64,000 bases of DNA from positions 2,728,001 to 2,792,000 of the forward strand of contig NZ_CP042301.2 in the NCBI RefSeq assembly GCF_007922615.2, written 5' to 3'. Under the pieces are notes generated by a model, which was not told the DNA's origin, made no database searches, and worked only from the letters and a program-made list of their open reading frames with translations. Source of the DNA: Nitratireductor mangrovi (lineage in GTDB: Bacteria; Pseudomonadota; Alphaproteobacteria; Rhizobiales; Rhizobiaceae). Positions 17,648-27,139 of the stretch are shown in pieces. The position numbers and the translations under genes were made by a program. The stretch's first letter is position 1, and each line of letters opens with the position of its first letter.

Positions 17648-18529
17648 ATGCACGGAAGGAAATGCGCCGATCCGGTCATACTCGACCTGTGGCATCCGAT
17701 CGCTTCATTGGCGGAACTCCCGACCGGTATGCGGTCGCGGACGGTCCTGCTCGAGGAGCGAATAGGCTACGGCAAGGCGCAGGACGGTGTCGCCAGTGTC
17801 TGGCTCGAGTCCGGTTCAGAAGATGGTGGCGGTCGGCCGCTGCCGGCGAAGGCCGCCTATGGCTACCTCTGGACCACGCTGGGCCGGGACCCCGCCGCAT
17901 TGTTCGCTATCCCCGAATACGACGAAATCGACAGGCGCAAATTCAATGCCGCGACGATCGGGGTGAACGTATCGGCGCCGCGTGCGGTCGAGAACTTCCT
18001 CGACCTCGGTCACCTGCCGTTCGTCCATTCCGGGATTCTCGGCGCCGAGCCGCATACGGAGGTGAAGGAGTACGACGTCGAGGTGGCAACCGAACGCGAC
18101 GAGATACGCGCGACGCGCTGCCTGGTCTTTCAGCCAAAGGCGTCGGCGCATGCGACCGGCGGAGGAGACGTCGAATATTCCTACCGTGTGCCGCATCCCT
18201 ATTGCGCGGTGCTCTACAAGTCGAGCGCCGCCGATCCGTCGCGGCTCGATATCGTCGCGCTGCTGGTCCAGCCGGTCAATCAGGAGAGCATCCGCGCCCA
18301 CTTCCTGACGTGCAGGATCGACGAGACGAGCCAGGAAAGCGCGATAAAGCGGTTTCAGCAGACGATCTTCGGTCAGGACAAGCCGATCCTGGAAAACCAG
18401 TATCCAAAGAAGCTGCCGCTCGACCCGCGCGCCGAAACGCCGATCCGCTCCGACAAATCGGCGATCGCCTACCGACGCTGGCTGAGCCGTAAGGGGATCA
18501 CCTACGGCGTGATTCCCGCCGCAGCGTGA
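17648..18529 (+). CDS. Rieske-less oxygenase catalytic subunit 2 (NdmC-like N-demethylase)
   Basis: A 293-residue tandem paralogue of the preceding gene with the same layout. Flanking WHPI and GYLWTTLGRDP are kept, no Rieske cysteines or histidines are present, and the iron site is intact in ENFLDLGHLPFVH (Asn116, Asp119, His122, His127) plus Asp244 in FGQDKPILENQ. The start at 17648 has a GGGAGGAGG box directly upstream. The two subunits differ most at the N terminus and around the central VFQP... segment, so they may take different methyl positions or form a hetero-oligomer. The stop lies 20 bp before the reductase start. Confidence 0.85.
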   Translation: MHGRKCADPVILDLWHPIASLAELPTGMRSRTVLLEERIGYGKAQDGVASVWLESGSEDGGGRPLPAKAAYGYLWTTLGRDPAALFAIPEYDEIDRRKFNAATIGVNVSAPRAVENFLDLGHLPFVHSGILGAEPHTEVKEYDVEVATERDEIRATRCLVFQPKASAHATGGGDVEYSYRVPHPYCAVLYKSSAADPSRLDIVALLVQPVNQESIRAHFLTCRIDETSQESAIKRFQQTIFGQDKPILENQYPKKLPLDPRAETPIRSDKSAIAYRRWLSRKGITYGVIPAAA

Positions 18530-18549
18530 CATGCAATTCGGAGACAATC

Positions 18550-20316
18550 ATGCTGCAAGTCGACAGAACCAGATGGCATCCAATCGCCTCGTCCGACGAT
18601 CTGCCGTTCCGGCACGTATTTCAGGCGCAGCTCTTCGGGCGCGAATTTGCCGTCTGGCGTGCCGACGACGGCTACGTCAACGTCTGGGAGAACCGCTGCC
18701 TCCATCGGGGCGTGCGCCTGTCGATCGGCATCAATGACGGCCGTGAACTCAAATGCCAGTATCACGGCTGGCGCTATGCGAACCGTACGGCGGGCTGTAC
18801 CTATATTCCGGCGCATCCGGCTGATGCTCCGGCACGAACGATCACCAACCGCACCTTCCCGGTCGTCGAACGCTACGGCCTTGTCTGGACCGCGGAGGAG
18901 CCGGGCGGCGATGTCGCCTCGTTCGACTGGCTCGAACGGCCCGGACGGCTGGCCCTAAGGCCGATACCGGTGAACGCATCGCCGCAACGGGTCCTCGCAA
19001 GCCTGCGCGATCTGGCCTTTCCGCCCTGCGGTGCCGACGGCGAGAGCTTCGAAACCGCGGTGGAATCGGCGGACGACAGCGTGGTGGTCCTTTGCGCGCG
19101 CGCAGCGGGCGCTGAGACGCTCGCCGCGTTCTTCGTGCAGCCCGTAGACGCCCATCGTTGCGTCGTTCGCGGGGTTCTCGACCGTGCGCCCGAGCCGGCG
19201 CCGGCGCGGCTTTCTGTCCTGCGGGACCTGAACCAGCGTCTGACCGAGCTGCGGGCGGAGATCGAGCGGGTGGCAGCACAGGAACCTGCCCCGGCCGCTT
19301 TCGAGCCTGCAATCGAGCCCCTGCCGACCGAGTTGGCCGAGATGCCAGCCATTTCGAATCACGGTCGCCGCGCCGGCTTCAGGGTAAGCGTCGAGCGGAA
19401 ATGGGAGGCCGCGCGTAGCATAGCCGGATTCGAGCTTCGCCCGCTCGAGGGCCTTTTGCCGACATTCCAGCCAGGAGCCCACATCGATATCCATTTGCCC
19501 AACGGCGCCGTGCGGCAATATTCGGTGGTGAACGGGTCCGGAGAAGGGGCGACCTTGACCATCGGCGTCAAGCGGGAACCTGACTCGCAGGGCGGTTCGT
19601 CCTGCCTGCACGACACCGTCAGGACGGGGGACGTGCTAGCGATTTCAGAGCCGCGCAACAACTTTCCGCTGCGCCGCGACGCCACCAAGACCCTGCTGAT
19701 TGCGGGCGGCATCGGCATCACGCCGCTCTTGTCCATGGCGCAGACCTTGCAAAATCAGGGGCTCGACTACGAACTGCACTATTTTGTCCGCGACGAGAGC
19801 GAGATGGCCTTTCGCGACCGCCTTGGGGAATTGGGCAGTGCCGTCAGGCCACATATCGGCCTGAGCGCCGAGGCCACCGCCAGACAGATCGAGACACTGT
19901 GTGGCGGCTACGCCTCCGGCATGCATCTCTATCTCTGCGGGCCGGGGCCGATGCTGCAGGCGGCCCGCAGCATCGCGGCAGAAAGCGGCTGGCCGGACGA
20001 GGCCGTTCATTTCGAGTATTTCAAGAACACGAAAGAGATCGACGACAGCAGCAGCTTCGAGATCGCCCTTGCTCGATCAGCGCTTACCCTGCAGGTGCCG
20101 GCGGGCCGCTCCATCCTGGAGGTCGTGCGCGAACATGGCATCGACATGCCGTCCTCCTGTGAGCAGGGCGCATGCGGCACATGCATGGTGACGGTCATCG
20201 AGGGTGAGCCCGATCACCAGGACGTCTATCTCAACGACAGCGAGAAGCGCAGCGGAAGCAGGATGATGACCTGTGTCTCCCGCGCAAGGTCTCCGCGGCT
20301 TGTGCTGGACCTTTGA
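18550..20316 (+). CDS. Rieske-reductase fusion, NdmD-like electron-transfer subunit
   Basis: A 588-residue fusion. Residues 1-105 are a complete Rieske domain (Cys50-x-His52 and Cys69-x2-His72). Residues ~105-275 resemble a decayed oxygenase catalytic domain lacking the iron ligands (AFFVQPVDAHRC and a following helix match the VQPVNQESIRAHF region of the upstream gene). Residues 277-370 are a flavin-binding barrel (RQYSVVNGSGE), ~375-480 the NADH domain (LLIAGGIGITPLLSM), and 500-588 a plant-type [2Fe-2S] ferredoxin (Cys537, 542, 545, 575). The order matches NdmD, which supplies the Rieske centre that NdmC lacks. ATG 18550 has GGAG 6-7 nt upstream; a GTG at 18526 overlaps the previous stop. 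Confidence 0.9.
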   Translation: MLQVDRTRWHPIASSDDLPFRHVFQAQLFGREFAVWRADDGYVNVWENRCLHRGVRLSIGINDGRELKCQYHGWRYANRTAGCTYIPAHPADAPARTITNRTFPVVERYGLVWTAEEPGGDVASFDWLERPGRLALRPIPVNASPQRVLASLRDLAFPPCGADGESFETAVESADDSVVVLCARAAGAETLAAFFVQPVDAHRCVVRGVLDRAPEPAPARLSVLRDLNQRLTELRAEIERVAAQEPAPAAFEPAIEPLPTELAEMPAISNHGRRAGFRVSVERKWEAARSIAGFELRPLEGLLPTFQPGAHIDIHLPNGAVRQYSVVNGSGEGATLTIGVKREPDSQGGSSCLHDTVRTGDVLAISEPRNNFPLRRDATKTLLIAGGIGITPLLSMAQTLQNQGLDYELHYFVRDESEMAFRDRLGELGSAVRPHIGLSAEATARQIETLCGGYASGMHLYLCGPGPMLQAARSIAAESGWPDEAVHFEYFKNTKEIDDSSSFEIALARSALTLQVPAGRSILEVVREHGIDMPSSCEQGACGTCMVTVIEGEPDHQDVYLNDSEKRSGSRMMTCVSRARSPRLVLDL

Positions 20317-20326
20317 AGAGGGGCAG

Positions 20327-20974
20327 ATGATCAAACTCTACGACTACGAACTGTCCGGCAATTGCTACAAGTTGCGCCTCCTCATGAGCATCCTCGGGCT
20401 GGACTACGAATCCATAACGGTCGATTTCTACCCCGGCCGCGAGCACAAGTCGGGCTGGTTTCTGAAGATCAATCCGCTCGGACAGTTACCGGTGCTGGAG
20501 GATGACGGCCTGGTGCTTCGCGACGCACAGGCGATCCTCGTCTATCTCGCGGCGCGATACGACCAGAGCGATCGCTGGCATCCCCGTTTCGATGCCCGGC
20601 TTCTCGGTGAGGTGAGCCAGTGGCTGGCTTTTGCCGACGGCATTACCGCGACAGCGTCCGCTGCGCGGCTGCACGACGCGATGTTCTACGACTTCGACAT
20701 CGACGCGGCCCGCCAGGGCGGTCACCGGCTGTTCCGCATTCTCGACGAGCATCTCTGGTTCGGCGAGAGGGAGGGCCGTGACTGGATATGCCGGGCCGAC
20801 CACCCGACCATCGCCGACATCGCCTGTTTTCCCTATGTCATGCTTTCCGAGGAGGGCGGCATTTCACGGATGGATTATCCCGCGATACGACGCTGGTGCG
20901 ACCGCGTGAAACGCGTTGACGGCTTCGTGACCATGTCGGGCATCTTTCCCGCAGGTCCGGCGAGAGCCGCCTGA
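20327..20974 (+). CDS. GST-like protein, NdmE-like structural partner
   Basis: A 215-residue glutathione-S-transferase-fold protein with an N-terminal thioredoxin-like half (KLYDYELSGNCYKLRLLMSILGL, then NPLGQLPVLEDDGLVLRDAQAILVYLA) and an all-helical C-terminal half with TIADIACFPYV. It starts 10 bp after the Rieske-reductase. In Pseudomonas putida CBB5 the GST-like NdmE is needed structurally for the NdmC-NdmD N7-demethylase, so gene order strongly suggests the same role. A glutathione-dependent function is the alternative, given the formaldehyde dehydrogenase next door. Confidence 0.82.
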   Translation: MIKLYDYELSGNCYKLRLLMSILGLDYESITVDFYPGREHKSGWFLKINPLGQLPVLEDDGLVLRDAQAILVYLAARYDQSDRWHPRFDARLLGEVSQWLAFADGITATASAARLHDAMFYDFDIDAARQGGHRLFRILDEHLWFGEREGRDWICRADHPTIADIACFPYVMLSEEGGISRMDYPAIRRWCDRVKRVDGFVTMSGIFPAGPARAA

Positions 20975-21011
20975 CGCGACCTTATTTTTCAGTTGAAGGG
21001 GACGTTTCAGC

Positions 21012-22136
<1,125 letters not shown>

Positions 22137-22138
22137 CT

Positions 22139-23377
22139 ATGAAGGAACTGACCACAGCCATCTACGGTAGCGGAAAAGAACGCCGCCTGCTTAAAGGCGC
22201 TCTGGTTGCCGCTGACGAGGGCGCACGCGCCTGCGACATTCTCATCGCGGCAGGCGGGCATATCGAGGCGGTGGAGCCGGATATCGCCGGAAGCGTGGAT
22301 GCACGTGTCGTGGACATTGCCGGATCACTCGTCGTGCCCGGCTTCGTCGACGCACATCAGCATCTGGACAAGACCGGCGTCGTCTCGCCCAACCCGTCGG
22401 GCACGCTCCAGGGCGCGCGCGAAGCGTTCGCGCGTTTTGCGCGCACGGCGTCCCGCGAGGACATCGCGGATCGCGCCCGGCGCACCATCCTTCAATGCCG
22501 TGGCCACGGCACGACGGCCATCCGCAGCCATGTCAACGTCGACAAGGACGCGGGCTTTGCCGGATTGGAGGTTCTCCGCGACATTCGGGCGGAGCTTGGG
22601 GACACGATGACGCTTCAGTTCGTGGCCTTCATGACACCGCATCCCAACCAGGACCTCGACTGGCTTGAGGCCAACATCGCTGATGCGGCCGAACTTGCCG
22701 ACGCGATCGGCGGCACGCCGGCGGTAGCCGAAGATCCCGGGCGTTACCTCGACATCCTCTTCGAGGCAGCGGCTCGCCACGATCTCCCGGTAGACCTCCA
22801 CATGGACGAGCATCTCGACGCCGATCGGCTGCTGTTCGACGCCGTCATCGATCGTACAGAGCGATACGGGATGCAGGGCCGGGTGATTCTTGGCCACGCA
22901 TCCGTCCTGAGCGCGGTGCCGTGGTCGTCGTTCCAGCGGATATGTGACAGACTCCTGCGCAACCGGATCGGGGTCATCACGTTGCCGGCGGCCAATCTTT
23001 ACCTGCAGGGACGGGACCGGGATGTGCTTCCTCCCAGGGGACTGACACGGGTTCGCGACCTTCTGCAGGCGGGCGTGCCTGTCGCCGCCGCATGCGACAA
23101 CATCCAGGATCCTTTCATCCCGACGGGTTCCGGCGATCTCCTGGAGATCGCGCGGTGGACCTTCCTAGCCTCGTATCTGGGAGCCGATGACATCGGCGAG
23201 GCGTTCGCCATGATCACCGACGTGCCGGCGATGCTGACTGGACTGGCTGACACGTACGGGCTTCGCAAGGGGGCGCGAGCGGATATGGTGATCTGCGACT
23301 GCGCAAACACCACCGACCTTGTGGCGCGGGGCACGGGGCACCGGTCGGTCCTCATCAACGGCTTGCTGGTCAGCTAA
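22139..23377 (+). CDS. Cytosine-deaminase-like amidohydrolase
   Basis: A 412-residue cytoplasmic metal-dependent hydrolase of the CodA/AtzC branch. Metal and catalytic positions can be read in DAHQHLDKTG, DLHMDEHLDADR, ILGHAS and ACDNIQDPFIPTGSGD, matching the cytosine deaminase order. ATG 22139 follows the previous stop by 2 bp. A much longer open frame back to 21284 is an out-of-frame shadow of frmA. The enzyme probably hydrolyses an exocyclic amine or ring amide of the demethylated product (a purine, pyrimidine or creatinine-type ring). It is the last gene of the locus. Confidence 0.85.
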   Translation: MKELTTAIYGSGKERRLLKGALVAADEGARACDILIAAGGHIEAVEPDIAGSVDARVVDIAGSLVVPGFVDAHQHLDKTGVVSPNPSGTLQGAREAFARFARTASREDIADRARRTILQCRGHGTTAIRSHVNVDKDAGFAGLEVLRDIRAELGDTMTLQFVAFMTPHPNQDLDWLEANIADAAELADAIGGTPAVAEDPGRYLDILFEAAARHDLPVDLHMDEHLDADRLLFDAVIDRTERYGMQGRVILGHASVLSAVPWSSFQRICDRLLRNRIGVITLPAANLYLQGRDRDVLPPRGLTRVRDLLQAGVPVAAACDNIQDPFIPTGSGDLLEIARWTFLASYLGADDIGEAFAMITDVPAMLTGLADTYGLRKGARADMVICDCANTTDLVARGTGHRSVLINGLLVS

Positions 23378-24111
23378 TCTGTCTGATTAGTTGCCGGCTC
23401 TGTATCGCCCGTCATCGTACACTGTAAACGCCGAGGGCTTGGCGGTGCGCATGGGGGCGTAGTAAATCGTTTAGTCGGCAAGGTTGGCGGCGTTGTTCCG
23501 TTCGGTCGGCTAGCAGTCCTGCACCGGTGACGGGGGCGAACGTCCGCCGAATTCCGGATCAGCCGGTGGCTCAAAACTGCCACTACCTCGCTACGAGCAC
23601 GTCTGCTTTCGGGATATTCTTAAAGGTCCGCGCGGCGGCGAGAATGAGTAGCGCGCAAAGCTGCCGTCGCTGTGTGTGGGGGGGGGGGAAACAGTGCTAA
23701 CGGACCTCCGCTACCAAACCCATTGATTTTGCTTGTTAGATAGGAACATCATCGGTTCTGTACAGGACGGGCGAGCAATAGTCTTGCCTATCGTGAAGCG
23801 GTATGAGAAGTGCTATCTTCAGGTGTTGAGATCATGTCAGTTACCTCGACATGCTAGCGCAACGCCGTCGCTCCTCTGATGCTGACCTTGTCGCGGCGGC
23901 CGGCTCACAACTTGGCGTATTGCGGATTGCCAAAACTGGCTGTGGCGCGACCTAATCTCGCGGCGTCGACAGCTTCACGAGGAGACGCACCAACACCGAA
24001 TGCGCCTCCACTGTGACAGGCCAAGGGAGATTGCTGTGAAAGTTGTCGCTTGGTTTTGGCCCTTCTTGGGCAAAGGGGTGAGCAATTGTGGTGCTGGTTC
24101 GCAGCGTCTCA
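23378..24111. other. 730-bp gene-poor stretch with an 11-G homopolymer
   Basis: No credible gene, RNA or insertion sequence was recognised. The stretch opens with a small hairpin CTAATC/GATTAG (23374-23390) at the amidohydrolase stop. It contains a TGTGTG tract running into eleven consecutive G (23678-23688), an unusually long homopolymer, and is less GC-rich and less codon-like than its flanks. It may be eroded DNA at a junction between two accessory loci. Confidence 0.55.
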
Positions 24112-25152
24112 TCACGTCGTGCGTGTCACCTTCTGAAGATGCAGCGGTGCATCCGGGTTTTCGCCGAGTTGCGCGGAAAGCTGCTCGATGAAGCGATAGA
24201 AACTCACCGCCTGGCAGATCGGCGCCAGTGCGGGATGCGGTGCTTTTGCCGTCGCGAGCCAGGGGCTCTTCTGCTCTTCCTGGTCGAGGATGAGTACTCG
24301 CGCGCCGGCGCCGCGCATGATCGCGGCCGCCTCAAGGACCCCCGCGCGGCCTTCATCCTGCGGCACAAAGACGATCGCCGCAAATCGGTCGCGGGCGAGC
24401 GCGATCGGACCATGGCGTACTTCCGCCGCCGAATAGGCCTCGGCATGCAGCCGGCAGGTTTCCTTGAATTTTAACGCCGCCTCGCCGGCGACACTCAGGC
24501 CGGGGCCGCGACTGACGGTAAAGAGCGAGGTTCCCATCGCAACGGGCACCAGCGCCTCGGTCCAGTCCTGCGCAAGCGCCACTTCGAGCGCTTCGGGCAG
24601 GCGTTCGATCGCGGCGAGAAGTGCCGTGTCCCCGGCAAGGCCGGCGTGCACGGCGGCGAGAGCCACTAGGCTGGCGACATAGGACTTGGTCGCCGCCACC
24701 GCTTTTTCGGGTCCGGCGAGCATCGGTAGCACCGCGTCGGCCCCGGATTCGACGGGGGAGTCCGCAACGTTCAGGAACGCCACGGTCCTGGCGCCGCCCT
24801 CTCGTGCCGCGCCCTGCATTGTGACAAGATCGGGACTGCCGCCCGACTGCGAGATGGTCAGGCACGCGGCGCCTGCAAGCCGCATCCTGGCGCCGTAGAC
24901 GGAAGCGATAGACGGGCCGATCGAGTTGACCGGCACGCCAAGGCGTGCCTCTGTCAGATACTTGAAAAAGGTCGCGGCGTGGTCGGACGTGCCGCGCGCA
25001 CAGGTAACGACAAGGCGCGGGTCGAGCGCACGCAACCTCTCGCCTTCCTCTCTGTAGACGGCCAGGCCGTCGGCGATCTGTCGGCGGACCACGGCGGGAA
25101 TTTCGGCGATCTCGCGCGCCATCTGCGTCGTGATCGGACTCACGGCGTTCAT
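24112..25152 (-). CDS. SIS-domain sugar isomerase/deaminase-like protein
   Basis: A 346-residue protein with two SIS domains, like the isomerase half of GlmS and the FrlB/NagB-II/AgaS enzymes. CARGTSDHAATFFKYL and LTISQSGGSPDLV form the first sugar-phosphate site. The second half has SRGPGLSVAGEAALKFKETC and AEVRHGPIAL, and an ending typical of sugar-phosphate deaminases and deglycases. The likely reaction is isomerisation, deamination or deglycation of an amino-sugar phosphate. It is the last gene of the ROK operon, 10 bp after the ATPase. Confidence 0.85.
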   Translation of the reverse strand: MNAVSPITTQMAREIAEIPAVVRRQIADGLAVYREEGERLRALDPRLVVTCARGTSDHAATFFKYLTEARLGVPVNSIGPSIASVYGARMRLAGAACLTISQSGGSPDLVTMQGAAREGGARTVAFLNVADSPVESGADAVLPMLAGPEKAVAATKSYVASLVALAAVHAGLAGDTALLAAIERLPEALEVALAQDWTEALVPVAMGTSLFTVSRGPGLSVAGEAALKFKETCRLHAEAYSAAEVRHGPIALARDRFAAIVFVPQDEGRAGVLEAAAIMRGAGARVLILDQEEQKSPWLATAKAPHPALAPICQAVSFYRFIEQLSAQLGENPDAPLHLQKVTRTT

Positions 25153-25162
25153 TAGATAGCGC

Positions 25163-25918
25163 TCAATGCACGCCGGTGATCATCGAAACGATCTCGTTCT
25201 TGTCGGTGCTCGCAGTCTCGCGCACGCCGATCTGCACCCCTCGCCGCAGCACGCAGATGCGGTCTGAGAGCCGAAACACCTGGTCGAGGCTGTGGCTGAT
25301 GATCAGGATCGCCAGATCGCGCTCCTTGAGCGACTGGACGATCTTTTCCACCTTGGCGGTCTCGGCTACGCCGAGGGCGGCCGTCGGCTCGTCGAGCAGG
25401 ATCAGCTTCTTGGCCCAACGCGTGGCGCGCGCAATGGCGACGCCCTGGCGCTGACCGCCGGAAAGGTCGCGGATGGTCGCATGGGCGGAGGGAATGCGCA
25501 CGTCGAGTTCCTCGACCAGCCTTTCGGTCTCGGCAATCATGGAGGAACGGTCAAGCGTGCCCCAAGGCTTACGAACCATCTCGCGACCGAGAAACAGGTT
25601 CATGTAGACCGGCTGCTGATCGGCGAGCGCGAGGTCCTGGTAGACCACCTCGATGCCGTTGGAGCGCGCGGCACTGGCATCGGAAAAGCTGACCTTCTCG
25701 CCGTCGAGGGTGATCGTGCCGGAGGTCGGCGCGTGAACACCGGAGACGATCTTGATCAGCGTCGACTTGCCGGCACCATTGTCGCCGACCAGCGCCACGA
25801 TCTCGCCGGCCTTGAGCTCAAGTGAAAAATCCTCGATGGCTACGATGCCGCCGAAGGCCTTGTGGATGTTGGCTAATGCCAGCACCGGACGGGTGCGTGT
25901 TTCGACAGCGATTGCCAT
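25163..25918 (-). CDS. Sugar-type ABC transporter ATPase (single domain)
   Basis: A 251-residue ATPase with Walker A GDNGAGKST (residues 45-53), signature LSGGQRQGVAIARA, Walker B LILLDEPTAAL and switch His in IISHS. It is a single-domain carbohydrate-uptake ATPase (FrcA-like) rather than the duplicated RbsA type. It serves the permease and two binding proteins upstream, 4 bp after the PLP gene. Confidence 0.92.
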   Translation of the reverse strand: MAIAVETRTRPVLALANIHKAFGGIVAIEDFSLELKAGEIVALVGDNGAGKSTLIKIVSGVHAPTSGTITLDGEKVSFSDASAARSNGIEVVYQDLALADQQPVYMNLFLGREMVRKPWGTLDRSSMIAETERLVEELDVRIPSAHATIRDLSGGQRQGVAIARATRWAKKLILLDEPTAALGVAETAKVEKIVQSLKERDLAILIISHSLDQVFRLSDRICVLRRGVQIGVRETASTDKNEIVSMITGVH

Positions 25919-25922
25919 GGCT

Positions 25923-27128
25923 TCACCTCAGATCGGGCCAGCTTTCCGGCTGCCCAAAGATGTTTTCGATGGTCTCGACCTTCGGCGCGCCTTGCGAGAT
26001 GCCGGAGACGCCGGCGATGAAGGCGCGGGTGATGAAGGCCTGGCCGCGAAAGCCGAAAACGACGCTGTCGCCGGTCTTCGGCTTGGCCGTGCCGCCTGTG
26101 TCGATCATGCCGTAGTAGTCGATCGCCGACGGCGGCGGGATTTCCACGCTGGCGAGGGCTCGCTCGGCCGTCGTCGGCGTATCGGCAACGATCGCCTTGA
26201 CGTCATAGTCGGGAAACACCGGGTCGATGTAGAGCCCGCCGCCGAAGCAGTAGGCGCGCCCGGCATGGAGATGGGACACCTCGCTCAGATAAAGCACGGC
26301 CGGCCGCTCAGGCAGGTCTTCCAGCGCATGCAGCGGCGTGGTGCCGTGCAGGCCGTTGCCGGGCTCGCATTGCGTCGCGCCGGCCTCGGCGAGCGTCGAC
26401 AAGACGACGGACGAGGTAGTGCCCGGCGCGTTGACCTCGACCTTGCCGCGGCCCGCCTTGGCGAGACCCTCGGCGGCCCTGGCCAAAGTCGATAGATTGT
26501 GGGTCGGCAGCACCTTTTTCCGCACATTGTCGAAAAGCAGTGCTGGAAAGCTGGTCAACCCGGCGAAACGTGCGCCGTCGAGCCCGTCGACCATGTCCGC
26601 GACCGCCGCAATGTCTTTAGCCAGGAACCCGCCCTCGTGGCCGCGATAGAACGTGTCTCCCTCGGTATGGATGCGCGCGAGGATATCCTGGTTGCGGGCT
26701 GCAGTCTTCGCGGCGGCGGCCGCCTCGCGCGCTTTTTCCTCTGAAAAGACCGTCCAGTAGTCGGGTTTGAGACGGTCGGCGGCGAACCCGGCTTCGCCGC
26801 GCGGTATCTGGACGAGGTGTCCGAGATGACCGGTCTTCAGGCCAGCCCGGTCACAGGCGACCGCACAGGCAATGTCGACGGCCACCGCCCGATCGATGCC
26901 GCCGCGCATGACAGCCCGGCAGAAGCCGCTGTTGCGGCCGACCTGCTTGGTCATGGCGAAGGTCTTCAGGCGGTGCCTGTCGGCTTCGGCCTTGAAGAGG
27001 CGAACATTCTCCTCGATCGCGTCGAGGTCGAGCACATAGGCATTGGCCGGCAAACGGCCCTTCTGGTGCAGCGCGATCGCCGCTTCGATGAAGGCCGGGT
27101 TGCGGCGTCGCAGAACGTCGAGGAACAT
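25923..27128 (-). CDS. YhfX-like PLP-dependent racemase-fold protein
   Basis: A 401-residue protein with an alanine-racemase-type N-terminal barrel. AYVLDLDAIEENVRLFK followed by FAMTKQVGRNSGF places the likely PLP lysine at residue 61. GTTSSVVLSTLAEAGATQCEPGNGLHGTTP and the C-terminal YYGMIDTGG region match the YhfX family (E. coli yhf operon), whose reaction is still unclear. The frame is open to 27743, but that part is antisense-like Arg-rich sequence over the permease; ATG 27128 sits 12 bp after the permease stop. Its presence suggests that the imported compound contains an amino acid or an amine. Confidence 0.82.
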   Translation of the reverse strand: MFLDVLRRRNPAFIEAAIALHQKGRLPANAYVLDLDAIEENVRLFKAEADRHRLKTFAMTKQVGRNSGFCRAVMRGGIDRAVAVDIACAVACDRAGLKTGHLGHLVQIPRGEAGFAADRLKPDYWTVFSEEKAREAAAAAKTAARNQDILARIHTEGDTFYRGHEGGFLAKDIAAVADMVDGLDGARFAGLTSFPALLFDNVRKKVLPTHNLSTLARAAEGLAKAGRGKVEVNAPGTTSSVVLSTLAEAGATQCEPGNGLHGTTPLHALEDLPERPAVLYLSEVSHLHAGRAYCFGGGLYIDPVFPDYDVKAIVADTPTTAERALASVEIPPPSAIDYYGMIDTGGTAKPKTGDSVVFGFRGQAFITRAFIAGVSGISQGAPKVETIENIFGQPESWPDLR

Positions 27129-27139
27129 CAGCAGCGCTC

